A stretch of 64,000 nucleotides of DNA from Meconema thalassinum. Its lineage: Eukaryota > Arthropoda > Insecta > Orthoptera > Tettigoniidae. The notes below the pieces were generated by a model. It was not told where the DNA came from. It saw nothing but the letters and a program-made list of their open reading frames with translations, and made no database searches. This document shows positions 1 through 11,409 of this stretch, in pieces; the first letter of the stretch is position 1, and every line of letters begins with the position of its first letter. Both the position numbers and the translations under genes were made by a program. Location of the stretch: assembly GCA_946902985.2 (NCBI GenBank), contig OX336389.2:1007469441-1007533440 (forward strand), read 5' to 3'.

Positions 1-2504
1 CATGAATAATTGGAAATTATAAATTATTATTATAATGTGTGCATTAAAATCGTGCTCTGAGCTTCGGTGTATCATATCTAAATATTGTACCGTCATTCGC
101 TTCAAGGCATGAGGTACAGTTATATACAACAAACAAATATTTTCGAAATTTCCCGAGTTTTGCGTAAAAGCACGCCTGTATACGAGTTATGGTACATCAT
201 GTGCCCGGCCTTGCAGAACTTGTACTATATATGCAGCAGATCTGGCATCAGCGCGCTCCATGTAATGCGTACTGTCTTTTAAGGTAGAGACGCTCTATAG
301 GCTATGCTACAAACGAAGAACTGCGCAATGCTGTTGAGCATGCATTTTGCACTATAACAGCGGACGTGCTCAGAAATATGTCAAGAAGAACATGGATGCG
401 TATGGAATTGTGTTCACAGCATGAAGGGGAACATACAGATATATTGGACACTTAATACGTAAATAACATATAAATAATATTTAATACCGTACTAAAATGT
501 TACAGGGGTACGGGAACTTACCGCCCATCCTGTATCTGTGGAACTCTTTTTCTGGTCCGCTGCTCGCTACTTTGACAGCACACCGCCTTTCCTCGTGGCC
601 TCATGTCAAGTCCCTGTAATCTCTCTTTTAGCGATTTATTTTAACGCTATATCCTATTTGATGTATCTTATTCCATGCTTTCAGTTCGGCTAGATATTTT
701 GATTGTAGGCGTACACGCTGCCTCGTCGTTGGGTACCATGTTTTCATATAGTATTCCTCGTGCCAGTGTGCCTTTCTCAAATAACTAAGTTATACCCACG
801 TGCCTAATTCACATAATCCCTCCTGTAACCTACCATCTTAGTTTAATGTTCGGCTGAAGTGTAACTTGCTATAATTGAGGTTTTAGTCGAACTTGTTCCA
901 CCCTGTGCGAGGACACGTTTATCCTGGCATCGGGGAATTTCTTCCTTTAAAGGCTTCTTGGCCCGCTTCATTCAGATTAGTTTTTGTTACTCTCTGGGCC
1001 CAGCACAATACTAAACCTACTTACATTCTTTCCCACTTTTCTGATGGAGACCAAGAAGTCCGGAGCTGAGTTTTTTCGTATGGAATGGTAAGTATTACTG
1101 CACTCCATTCTATGTATTGTACCCTTGAATGAAGCTGATGACAAGATTCTGTTTTTTCAAGGATTCATAGGGTAAATATAAAATTAGAAATGATGTGAAA
1201 CAAGGATAAAATAAACAATATTTAATAACTGAATCGTATTTAACAACAATGAACAAAAATAAAACACCTCCCCGAATGAACTCCCACAACGACAAAATTA
1301 CATGAAATAATTCACATTAACTGATTCATGATATCAATTCCCAAATAAACATCACAGATGACACTGAAAATTGTGGAAACTAGTCCACCAATATTATCAA
1401 GTTGTGTGCGCGCGCGGTGACCAGCTGTAGAAGGAAATTAGTACGTATTTAACGACGATTCGCTTACAAATGACTCAATCAAATAAGTCGCGAATCCCCG
1501 TTTTGCAAATCGCAATGATGGCACATGGGAATACACTAATAAAATGTCTGTTCACTAATAATTACACACCGACACACTCTACCCTTAAGAAAATTAAATT
1601 ACCAAGATTTCCTCGGAAATCACAAAATGCACCAAGGCATAACAAAAATAACAGAGCTGCCTCAATGGTCTTACGCTCGCAAGGCTAATGACCGCTAGCG
1701 TGACATACACATTAACACAAGGGTTGACCGAGAGTCACTGAACTATTAATACACTAAGCATACTAAGGAATGCGCAACAGCAACAAGACATGCTCAGACA
1801 GGCTGATATATTACATGAATACAACGCAGAATGATAGACACAAAGCTAAGAACTTAGCGATATGACGTGGATATCATCCCATTTACATTCCAAATAATTT
1901 ACAATCATTCAGGTATTATCATTATGAAATATTCAGAACATTCACAGGAGCATCGTCCCCTGGTACTAATGAGCCTTATCAATTACCTCTGATCTGCGTG
2001 ACAGCGGACGCTCTCTCTCACTCCCAAACATCTGTCTCAGTCCCAAGCATGTGTCATAATAATTACCAAACGAGCAACTCATTGCATCTAGAGTGCCGTT
2101 AGTTCTGCCTTCCTGAAAACGCATGTGTCAAATCACAAAATACATAAACATCTCAAAAATCCTTTCGGGATTTCAAGACTCATAATGTTTCAAAACAATC
2201 CTCCCGCAGGATAAGAATGTTGGAACTGGAATTCGGCAATACAGAGTGTGAACAATCACCTCCAGCAATTACACCAAAATAAACACACATATGATACTAC
2301 ATCGCCTGGACTGACTATAAAAATATCCACACATGTCCACGCCAGATCCGAGCTCCCTATATTTGTGTTCAAGACACTGTCTAATAATTTAAAAGATGAA
2401 ATTAACAAGACGAGGAAGCAAATGGCTTCTCGCATAAACATATTTGCAACACGGCAAATTATCAAATCACATAGCCTGATAGACTATAAATCTACTATCA
2501 CAAT
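1..2504. other. Non-coding stretch, no gene recognised
   Basis: Short open frames occur on both strands but none shows a recognisable domain, sustained codon structure or conserved motif. The DNA is AT-rich and looks like old, unassigned repeat or intergenic sequence. Nothing specific can be supported here. Confidence 0.5.
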
Positions 2505-2548
2505 GGGGCAGATGACCTCATAGTTCCGCCCCTTACACTAACTAACTA
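2505..2548 (+). repeat. Short-retroposon tail motif, copy 1
   Basis: The motif runs GGGGCAGATGACCTC, then TAGTTCCGCCCCTTA, then a TAACTAAC-type simple repeat. The same block recurs at 4311-4369 and, diverged, at 41519-41563, each followed by a short simple repeat (ACAACAA or AACTAACT). A conserved core followed by a short tandem tail is what the 3' end of a SINE or LINE family looks like. The family is not named here. Confidence 0.55.
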
Positions 2549-4310
2549 CTATCACAACAATGATTTCCCCCAATACTGCAATTTACGCCATATTAATTCA
2601 GATCCACTTTTGTCATAACACTAGCCTCCAGATTATGCTAATCAACTCAGCCGTATACTGGCAACCATGTGCTCCAAACGCAACATGAGGCCACGTACAA
2701 TTGAACCAACAAAAAATCCACAAAAATATTTACAAAAAGAAACATGCCACGCTGCGTCATGCAATAAATAGTGTGTCAGTCACAAAAAATATCAAAGACT
2801 CTACATGTAAACACACAAAACAAATCTTTACAAAATCTTCCCATGAAACCACAACCGACTTGTCAAAAATTGAATAAATTCAATGTTTAGTACTCATTCC
2901 TTCTGCCAGTCAGTTTACATCACCAGACATCTTCTCTTTTGGTATGTTTAGGCCATCATCATTTCCACGGTGATTCGAATATAGATCATCCTTCCTTCAT
3001 TGGCCTGGAGCGACATCGTGCTGCTTGGATGAAATGATAATTGTCACACGCGTAAATTGCCTAGCTATTTTGCTATGTTTGGTTACTTATTTCACCAACA
3101 GTCCTATTAGCAAAAATTTACGAAGACTTTTCCCTAAATCTGTAGCATTGACACTGACTTTAGCTTAAAACAAAACTTTACTTGTAACGCACACAACTAA
3201 TACTTGCTCTCAAAAGTATAGCAAAATGTTAAAATATTAGAAGTGTCCCATGGACACGCCAAGTAGAATAAAGTGTCTCACTGACACCTCAAAGAAAATA
3301 ATGTTGTGTCTCACGGACACGCTCGTACTAATGTAGGTGTCACCGTGACATCCAGAAGTTGTATGATTTCAATAGCACTCAAAGCAGTATTTATACGATC
3401 AAGACATAATTTTAAGGGTGGGAGATGGCTCCGAAACTAAGTTCTGCAAAATTAGGCTCACTGGCATGCGCAACCACTCATTTTGATAGTAGCACACTGT
3501 AGAACATGATTATGACATTCGACAGCGAATTCGATCGTGGGATTTTCTGCAAATTCATTCCCACTCAATAATTAGACTTGGCGTTGGCACGTGGAGTTGC
3601 CGCTAAAACAAGTGTCATCTTCTTAGATTGGTTGTTCAGAACTCGCGGTTTTTCTGCACTGACCCTCCCATGGGTGTGGCTAATACTGTATATCCTTCCC
3701 TCTCAACATTTATTGCATTCTGTCCTTCTCTGACAATGAAATAGTTTCGGCATGCGTCAACCGCGTGGCAATGTGACCTGGGTCACTCACCTTGCTTCCT
3801 AACGGTGCATCTTCCTCTCAGAACAGTAGCAATAAATATCAAGACAGCTCAACTCTATTGTCCCTCAGAATGTCACATCCGTCCTTCACGACGCCAGCCT
3901 TTACCTGATATTTCGAAATATATGTCTGGTCTGCCTCTTCAGTGCGAGTAGTTTCAAATACAGAAATAATAATTTAGAATCATTAATATGTCCTCATATT
4001 AAGGGTTCAGTATTTCACCGGAGTTGTGGGTGCAGGAACTTGACTCAGTGTCCTTTTTTTCTTGTGCACTACCAGTCAGATGATCTAGTTAAGAAGTTAG
4101 GAACGGGTATGAACCGTGCGTACCCAACAGTCATATGGTTAGGACCCAGGAGCAATGTAAATTTTAGGAGGATGTTTCCCTATGGCCATTTGTGTAAAGG
4201 AAATTTAAAGCGGATATATGGGTCATCAGCCCATGTCAATTTTGGCATTAGAGTTGTTTGTTGTGGCGACCCAGTGAGGTGACAGCCAGTCACTTAAAGT
4301 AGAAGGAGCA
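2549..4310. other. Non-coding stretch with one palindrome cluster
   Basis: No gene is recognised. The only structured part is the palindrome series at 3243-3351. The open frame starting near 4040 has no recognisable motif and probably reflects chance. Confidence 0.5.
3243..3351. repeat. Four short palindromes at about 31-bp spacing
   Basis: Four related 15-16-bp imperfect palindromes lie at 3243-3257 (GTGTCCCATGGACAC), 3273-3287 (GTGTCTCACTGACAC), 3306-3320 (GTGTCTCACGGACAC) and 3337-3351 (GTGTCACCGTGACAT with its preceding G). Start-to-start spacing is 30, 33 and 31 bp. Each can form a GTGTC/GACAC stem. The intervening sequences are unrelated. They may be protein-binding sites or a decayed tandem repeat; no function can be assigned. 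Confidence 0.6.
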
Positions 4311-4369
4311 GGGGCAGATGACCTCGTAGTTCCGCCCCTTAAAACAACAATAACTAACTAACTAACTAA
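4311..4369 (+). repeat. Short-retroposon tail motif, copy 2
   Basis: Same core as at 2505 (GGGGCAGATGACCTCGTAG, then TTCCGCCCCTTA) followed by AAACAACAATAACTAACTAA. The simple-repeat tail lies on the right, so the retroposon, if it is one, points along the plus strand. The body upstream of the core was not recognised. Confidence 0.55.
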
Positions 4370-5017
4370 AGTAGAAGGAATACGAGTGAATGATCCTAAA
4401 CTAGGTATTTTCAGGTGCAAATGTTTCAATGGTCGACAAGAAGAGAGTGCTTTGTGGTATGCAAATGTGTGTAATTCGTCGGTAGGCTATGTAGCCATAT
4501 GCGTTCATCGAGGACGTGTCCTGTCCGTTGCTGGGGTGGTAGATGTCAGATCTCGCCGGGTATCAAAAATACTGTATTTGGTTCCAACGATAATAAGGGG
4601 AGGGGCTGGAGGAGTCCAGTTGCCTTTGCCTAGCTGATGTAATATTCTCTAATGGTACCTAGGTATACTGCGATAAGGTAAGGCGAGAGTATTGTGATAC
4701 CACTCGCTCAGGTAAATGTAAAAAAAACACGCACGCATGCACTGGTGATTATAGGCGATGGTGAATGGGACATTACCATATTGCCTTATAATGATTAATT
4801 AACTTTGTTTTATTGATTGGATTCCGGATTAGCATTTCTATTTCATGGGAGGCATAGGTTAGGCTCTTGTGAGGGCCATTCTCCGATTTTTTCTGCCTGT
4901 TTTGTATTAACGGAATAAAGAATTTAGGAACGGATATTGGCTGTGTGTACCCGACGTCGACTTGGGTGATGTGAGCACCAGCTGATTGATTTCTTTTTTC
5001 ATGTCATTCTGACATAT
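4370..5017. other. Non-coding stretch, no gene recognised
   Basis: An 83-codon open frame spans 4386-4637 but has no recognised motif. A short motif GTGTGTACCCGACGTCGA at about 4944 resembles blocks near 4112 and 7604 and may be part of a dispersed repeat. Nothing else is supported. Confidence 0.45.
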
Positions 5018-5216
5018 TTATTTATTTATTTTTATTTATTTAATAATTATTAGATACAAACATGATAGGTCATTTACACTAATATTTTAACAATTTCAAA
5101 TAATATTAACAAAAATAACAACAATAACAACAACAATAACAGGTAACAATTGGCAGTGATGGCAGCAAGGGACAAATCTAGGGAAAGATGCTGGGAGTGA
5201 TTGGGGTAGTGGGTGA

Positions 5217-7320
5217 TTAGGAGGGTGAGGGGGTAGGAATCGCGGATGAAAGGGATCTTCTAATGTTATGTTTGAATGTTCTATAGGGAGAGAATATGTC
5301 AATATTTGGAAGGGAGTTACTAAGGGTAGGTAGACGGTGGAAGATAGAGCGCTTCTGTACTTCAAGTCGTGGGTGAGGTATATGGTGTAAATGGTTCTGA
5401 CGTGTTGAACGGGAGGGAACATGGAGTGGGAAGTAGCTTAAGAGCGTGTTACATTTTGTGTAACCATTCATAACTTTATGTAGGAAACACAGGTCAGTAA
5501 ATTGTAAGCGGCTTCTCAGGTCGAGTACATTGAGCTGATTTAGAATGTCGGATTTGGCAAACTGCCTTAGTGAAGGATTTCGAGCTTTGACTATTGATAT
5601 GAAGAAATTAAAGACACTGTTCAATTTAGAAATATTGGTTATAGCCGAAGTAGACCAAATTGGGGAAGAGAAATCTAGAATAGGGAGAACATATGTGGTG
5701 AAGTATAATTTAAGTGCAGTGAGGTCTATAATTTCTGTGAATCTGTATAGAATGCCGAGACTGCGCATTGCGCGAGATTTGATATGGTCAATGTGGGGAG
5801 AGAATGTCAGTTATCATCGTGAATAATACCTAAATCTCTTACCTGAGAAACCGTATCCAATTTATTTTCACATATTTTATAGTCCGCTTGATTTCCAGAT
5901 TTCAGTAGTGAGAAAGAAACTTTGAAGCACTTTTTGGGATTTGGAGATAACCTCCATTTGTTGAACCAATCAGTACATGTATTCACTGCTTCCTGGAGCT
6001 CAACGTGGTGGTCAGAACTGGAAATTTCTCTGAATATCTTGAGGTCATCAGCGTACAGAAGAAGGGAACACGGAGAGTTTTGCACGCATGTGTTTATATC
6101 GTCCATATACAGCACGAAGAGAAGGGGTCCCAGGATACTGCCCTGAGTTACTCCTGATAAGACTGGGAGCCAGGACGATACAGACCCTGGAAGCACTACC
6201 CGTTGTTGCCTATTGGACAGGAGGCTTTGTATTTGGGATAGAAAGGATCCATGTACGTTGTATCGTGAAGCAAGCTTGTGGAGGTGAAGGATATGGTTCA
6301 CGGAATCAAATGCTTTGGCCAGGTCAACGTAGATTACATCTAGCTGAGATTTTTGTTCTAATGCAGAAATTATGTGATGGTTCAGAACTGTCAGATTTGT
6401 TAAACATGATTTTCCAGGGACGAAGCCATGTTGTTCTTCTGAGAGGTATGGTTTGGTGAAAGTGAGGAGACGGCAATGTATTATTCTTTCGAAGACTGAA
6501 GAGAGTATAGGGACGATAGATATAGGTCTGTATGAGGAAATTTCGTGCTTGCTGCCTGATTTAAAGACAGGTGTGACATCAGCTCTTTTCCATGAGTCAG
6601 GAAAAGTGCCGGAAGTCATGCACCAGTTGAGTATTATGGACAAGGGGATGCTGAGAATTGCAGAGGTGTTTTTCAGGAATATAGGGCTTATGTTTGATGG
6701 TCCAGTAGATCGATTTGTGGGCAGACTTTTTAAAATATTTTGGATTTTATCGGGGGTCGTTGAAATATGAGACAGTGAATCAGAACAGACGCTAGTAAGT
6801 TGAGGGGGACTGGGGATTGGTACGGGAACTGAAAAGGTTGAGTGAAAATATTCATTGAAAGGTGTGGACCTCGATTCAAGTGGGATTTCTTCATTATGGA
6901 GGTTTAGGTTAAGTGGAATTCTAGGAGTCTTTCTACGGGATGATATAAGTGTCCAAAACTTCTTCGGGTTATTCTTGAGATTTCCTGTTATGGAAGAAAT
7001 ATAGCGGTTGTAATCTTCTGTCATATGAACTCTTGATATTTTCCGTAGGTGAATAAATACATTGCGTGTATGAGGATTAGGAACTGATTTCCACAGCGAC
7101 CATGCACGAGTTTTATTTTGGAGAAGAAGTTTGGTGTTTTGACTTAGCCAGTGCGGATATTTGTTGGATTTGGGTAGGGGGAAAGGAACGTGTTGTTTAA
7201 TAGCCGAGTAGAGTAAATCCTCAAACAAGGTCACAGCGCTATTTACGTCTCTCTCAGCTGTTAGATGGCACCAGGGCAGAGATGATAAATCCTGATTGAC
7301 AGCTTGCCAGTCGACCTTTC
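5217..7320 (-). pseudogene. Reverse transcriptase of the non-LTR element, broken
   Basis: The frame from 7234 down to 5807 is open for 475 codons and holds RT blocks in order: the ADVTPVFKSG and SYRPISIVP blocks, the KAFDSVNH block with its catalytic Asp, the SGVTQGSILGPLLF block, and LLLYADDLKIF with the catalytic YADD. Coding sequence continues upstream in the same frame to about 7320. A one-base shift near 5805 moves reading to the frame ending at 5217, which carries the usual C-terminal part. The motif set fits the CR1/jockey group of LINEs. The enzyme would copy element RNA at the nicked target in the nucleus. The frameshift makes it inactive. Confidence 0.85.
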
Positions 7321-7590
7321 TCCAAAGAGGGAAAGCTTTCTTCTCGGCGGTTGGGCAGTTTTATGTCTGCTGGCTGGGACGGGGAGGGTAGCTTCTATTG
7401 AACTATCATCGGTGTTCAGGATATTTCTTCCAACGGTCACGGTGACATTATGCAGGGTTGAAAATATGAGGTCCAGTGTTTCGGATTTCCTTGTTGGGTG
7501 GAGGTTGAACTGTTTCAGATGTAGACCGTTTATAAAATTTGATAAGATGAAAGTATCTATTGGGGGAGAGAGTATGGTACCAATGTCTAT
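7321..7590 (-). pseudogene. Remnant of the LINE apurinic-type endonuclease
   Basis: Minus-strand translation of about 7585-7390 gives a segment with NGLHLKQFNLHPTRKSETL followed by DLIFSTLHN. The order H-x-Q...PTR...LDLIF is typical of the C-terminal half of the AP-like endonuclease (EN) domain. The stretch toward 7320 continues in other frames, so at least two more indels separate EN from RT. The catalytic N-terminal half is absent. Identification rests on motif order, not on an alignment. Confidence 0.6.
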
Positions 7591-9462
7591 ATGGGTATTA
7601 GCTGTGCGTATCCAACGTCGAAAACATTAGGAATTGCCACAGGGAGATGTGTATTCCGTATAGCAGGAACATTTGGTAAGATTTGCTTTGATCCTGGCAT
7701 ATTTAAATGTAAATTCATAACCTGCCTAGGGCCGTATATGCTCGTGTACAGGGGTTATACATTCGAGCTCACCCCTGTGTAAATAGTTGCTTAATTTTTG
7801 TATTTGTTTTGATTTTACTCTGCTTTAATGATAGAAGTGGTATGCTGCACTATAACGTAATTTTGTGACTTGTTTGTGTGTGATTTTAGTAGAATTAGAG
7901 GCACGCTAATAGTGCTTTTCTTTTGATACCAATTCGGTCTTGACTATATGGGTAGTGACACACTGATCCGCATTGGCTATTTATCAGCACCCCAGTATCA
8001 TGCAGTAGCCTAATGGGAAGTAAGATTCAATAATTTTTTTTTAAATTCATGATTTTATGCAGTCCCGTGTGATGACGTGTGCTTAATTTTTGTGTCAAGG
8101 GATTTTAATGTCTATGTTTTAGTGTCATTGATTTGATCTTCCACTTGTACTTGTACTTGTGCATTGAAATAAATACGGGGAAAATGGTACAGCGTTGCTG
8201 AGATGGAGCCCACCACTTCCGAGTGTGGCGCGCCATGACGCATTGTGGGCTCCATCTCGGCAAGGCTGTACAGCTTTGCCGGTATCGACTAGCTACGGAA
8301 CCATGTCTTATTTTCCCGTACAAATACAAACCGATATAAAATAAGTGAATTAATTTACGTATTTCACAGTCATACAGCATAACCTTTTGATGTATAAGGA
8401 TTACAACGCGACCAAAATCTACAATTTCCAACGACCCCGAGCCGAGAAAAACTTACCTTACGAAAATGATAACAACTTTGTTTCTTGGACACACACAATT
8501 TTGAAATTAATAAACCAGTTATAAAACATTCCAATGTATATTGTATTAAAATTTGGATTCGATCTGATGACGGGTTTTTGAGAAATAATCCTTAAATATG
8601 ACGCACGGTTCAATCACGTTTAAAAACGGTCACATTTTGTGTTCCAACTGCGATAAAAATATTAAAATATAAATTTTGAATTCCAAACCTACATGAGCTA
8701 ACGTAAAATAGAACGACAAAATAGATTATGTTATTGAATTCAATGTAGGCCTATTGGTTACTTCACAAACAACCTTCAAACTCGAGTGCACATAATACTT
8801 TGGTCGACAGTAGGTCTGTATTGGGTTCATTTAATTACATTCCGAGACTTCTTTTAGTTTTGAAAGCAGTATTATCTCCACAACCGGCTTGCTAGGCCTG
8901 TCGCAGCTTCATCAGCTTCGCAGCTTCATTAGCCGTCACTTTTCCGGGTTCCTGCAGGACCTTCACAGCTACCATAGCGGCCCTGGGGCACACTGCATTT
9001 CCTCCCTACAGTCAAATTAATTAATATCTATTTAAAACATGGTGTAATAATCTCTCCAAATGACCTAACTTAACATTTTGTATAAATACAGCAATTGTTT
9101 CCAATCATTTTAACCAGTAGACTATTTTCTACCTTCAAATAACTGATATCTCCGCTCCTACTTCAAAGTCAAAGTCGTCTCACATTTCCATTATAATTCA
9201 TTAGCACGTGGTTTATTTTTGTTTCCAGTCCCCTCTTTTTATATCAGAATTGATTATTTCTAGCCGTCGCGACAAATAAACAAAAGAAAGCTATGCAGTA
9301 ACTTATACCTGCAACGTCTCCAACTCTCAATTTCGGTGTCTTCTAAATCCACTCTCCATTCAACACATTATACCATTATGAGCACACTAGCACTGTTCTG
9401 ATTTTCACACGCGCAATAGAAATAACTTAATTAACCTGCCTCTGTTATACTGTACAACTATT
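7591..9462. other. Non-coding stretch with one long hairpin
   Basis: No gene is recognised. A near-perfect inverted repeat sits at 8188-8270. A TACTTG-type short repeat is present at 8147-8160. The stretch 9095-9140 resembles 18790-18830 (shared core CATTTTAACCAGTA), which suggests a dispersed repeat. Confidence 0.5.
8188..8270. repeat. 26-bp inverted repeat (hairpin)
   Basis: Arms 8188-8213 (begins TACAGCGTTGCTGAGATGGA) and 8245-8270 match as inverted repeats at 24 of 26 positions, with a 31-bp loop containing GGCGCGCC. Outside the arms GGGGAAAATGG on the left faces TTTTCCCGT on the right, so the foldback may extend with gaps. It may be a small foldback or MITE-like element; no target duplication was identified. 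Confidence 0.7.
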
Positions 9463-9668
9463 TGTTAGTGCTAAGAACAATTGCGCCCGTTATTGGCGAG
9501 TGTTCAGGTAAATTCAGTGAGTGCTCATATCCACCGCTATGTAGCGGATAACTTACCTTGTGTGTTCCAACGGACTATCCCGAGAAACTTGACCGCGTGC
9601 AGGACGTGCTTGTGTGAGCTCCGTATTTAGAATCAATGCAATTGACCACCGAGTGTTAAGAACTAACC
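9463..9668 (+). repeat. Copia 5' LTR
   Basis: Starts TGTTAGTGCTAAGAACAATT and ends AGAACTAACC. It pairs with 13310-13515 over 206 bp with roughly 14 substitutions and no indel. The terminal base is C where the 3' LTR has A, so the expected TG...CA end is mutated in this copy. Confidence 0.93.
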
Positions 9669-9683
9669 GGTTATGTGCCCAGT
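9669..9683 (+). promoter_or_regulatory. Primer-binding site for a tRNA-iMet fragment
   Basis: GGTTATGTGCCCAGT lies directly after the 5' LTR. It is complementary, with one mismatch, to the anticodon arm of initiator tRNA-Met (CTGGGCCCATAACC). Drosophila copia primes minus-strand synthesis from an internal fragment of this tRNA, so the element shares that priming mode. Use in this copy is inferred. Confidence 0.85.
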
Positions 9684-10027
9684 TGACGTATAAACACTAC
9701 AAACAAAAGAAGACGACTTCGAATTGCATCCTTGGTTAAATTAGAGGAAAAACGGCAAGCTACGTGGTACGGTACGCCAGGAACGAGGTTAGTACAAATC
9801 GAGTGTGAGAAGACTGTTATGTGAAATTGTTGGTTGTTGATAGACGACGTACATCAACCCGCAAGAGATTGGTGAAGTGCGAGACGCCGCGCAGATCTAA
9901 ATTAAATCTATGCAAATGTCATATTCAAATCCACGCTAACGACGCAACCGTTATATCTAATGGATTATAGCAGACGACTTCCGCGCCATTTAAGTGACCG
10001 TAAGTTCGATAATCGAAAGTGACGCTT

Positions 10028-10130
10028 GATATATCGAACAGAAATCGATTCTACTAGACGACGCTCGCAACTACGATATATCGATCAGGAATCGATTCTG
10101 CTAGACTACGCTCACGACCACGATATGTCG
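10028..10130 (+). repeat. 47-bp tandem repeat in the copia leader
   Basis: Two diverged 47-bp units begin at 10028 and 10075 (each GATATATCGA...AATCGATTCT...CTAGAC), and a third start, GATATGTCGA, falls at 10122. They lie between the primer-binding site and the gag start. A packaging or translation-control role is possible but not shown. Confidence 0.75.
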
Positions 10131-10198
10131 AGTGACACGGACTTTAGAAGACCCGAAACTTCCAAGTGACTATTGTGATTTTCTGACCAAGAGGGACC

Positions 10199-10641
10199 AT
10201 GGCAATGACTGACGAATATAAAATCCCTAAATTATCATCAGACAATTACCACGTGTGGTCAATTCGTGCGAGGGCAGCACTGGTGCAGAAGGGATGCTGG
10301 GAAGCCGTTGACCCTAGATTTGGCACAGCTGCTTTGACAAATGAGCAGAACAAGGCCAACAACAAGGCACTAACGTTTCTGTTTCTTGTGGTTGATGACA
10401 ACTACCTAGATGACAGTGGCATGTGTACCAGACCACAGGAGGCATGGGAAACGTGAAGGGACATGATCTCCAAGTACGGTCTACTGCACACAATTCAGCT
10501 GATGAGGGACTTCTTCAACATCACTATGAAGAAAGGTGAGTAGATGAAGAGCTACCTTGGGAGACTAACAAGTGCAGGCCATGGATTCAGTGACCGAGAG
10601 GTTGTATTGGTGATGCTGATGGGTCTTCCTGAAACGTACAT
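10199..10641 (+). pseudogene. Copia gag, N-terminal part, broken
   Basis: Starts at ATG 10199 with MAMTDEYKIPKLSSDNYHVW, the usual opening of copia-type Gag (K-L...NY..W). It would form the capsid of the cytoplasmic particle. The frame hits TGA at 10454-10456 and TAG near 10541, then moves by one base near 10640 into the frame of the downstream protease. These lesions prevent a full Gag. ATG 10199 was chosen because it directly precedes the conserved motif. Confidence 0.85.
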
Positions 10642-11409
10642 TATGAACCGCTAATCCTCAACCTTGAACAAGATGAAGAGGACCGCACGACGAAAAGAGA
10701 GAAGTCAAGGTTGCTTTTTGAAGAAAAGCGGAAGATCCGTCGTGATGAAGAAAGAGGAAGTGGTGATGATGAACCAGAGGCACTGATCACGAAGCAGCGT
10801 GATAAACCTAGCTGGAAGCACAACAATGCGAGGCCACCTGAGCAGGATGGATTTCCCAAACAAGACAGGAAAAGAGCAGACCCAAATAAAGTTAATGACA
10901 GCCGACGACGACCTGTGAAGTGCTTCTGTTGTGGAAAGCTTGGTCACATTGCAAGGGACTGCCCTGAAGATAATGAAGAATCGAAGAGCCAGCAGCCGAA
11001 ACTACAAGCAAAGACAGCATTCCATAGGGCAATGTGTGCGAAGGTGGGTGACCATCATGTTTCATCTGTTTGGTATCTTGACAGTGGAGCTACTGACCAC
11101 ATGACATCATCGAGAGAAAAGATGAGCAACTTCAAACCATGTGAAACAAGGGTTGAGGTGGCCAATAAGGAAACCATCAAGGTCAGTGGAACTGGGCGAG
11201 TAGAAATCAAACTAGATCAGACGGACAAAGATTTGTTTCTCACCTTAGATGATGTTCTCCATGTACCGGACCTGGGCGGTAACTTGCTTTCCGTGGGGAG
11301 AATGGAAGAGATGGACTATACTGTCAACTTTGGTGATGGCATGGTGACTGTAGCAGATATGGATGGATAAGTCGTCCTTACAACAAAGCGAAGTGGAAGA
11401 CTGTATGCA
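10642..11409 (+). pseudogene. Copia gag C-terminus and protease
   Basis: In one frame there is a charged linker, a CCHC zinc knuckle at 10915-10965 (CFCCGKLGHIARDC, the C-x2-C-x4-H-x4-C spacing), then the aspartic protease with WYLDSGATDHM near 11070-11110 (catalytic D-S-G) and HVPDLGGNLLSVGRM. A TAA at 11368-11370 interrupts reading just before the pre-integrase segment (GRLYAVDE). The zinc knuckle packages RNA and the protease cuts Gag-Pol. Confidence 0.9.

Larger units (their letters stand above)
5018..7590 (-). mobile_element. 5'-truncated non-LTR retrotransposon (CR1/jockey-like)
   Basis: The minus strand reads endonuclease C-terminal part, reverse transcriptase, C-terminal domain, then a 3' tail of AAATA-type repeats (plus strand TATTTATTTATTTATTTTTA at 5018-5040). 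The upstream half of the element (first ORF, start of the endonuclease) is missing, as expected of target-primed insertion that stopped early. No convincing target-site duplication was found. At least one frameshift breaks the RT frame near 5805 and more break the endonuclease part, so this copy is dead. Confidence 0.8.

Noticed and set aside
3243..3351. CRISPR-like spacing of short palindromes
   Set aside because: Units are only 15 bp and imperfect, spacers are about 16 bp, and the window is eukaryotic. It is not a CRISPR array.
5000..7620. Target-site duplication of the CR1/jockey-like LINE
   Set aside because: Sequences beside the AAATA tail and beside the 5' end do not match; the GTACCCGACGTCGA-like words on both sides are not adjacent to the ends.
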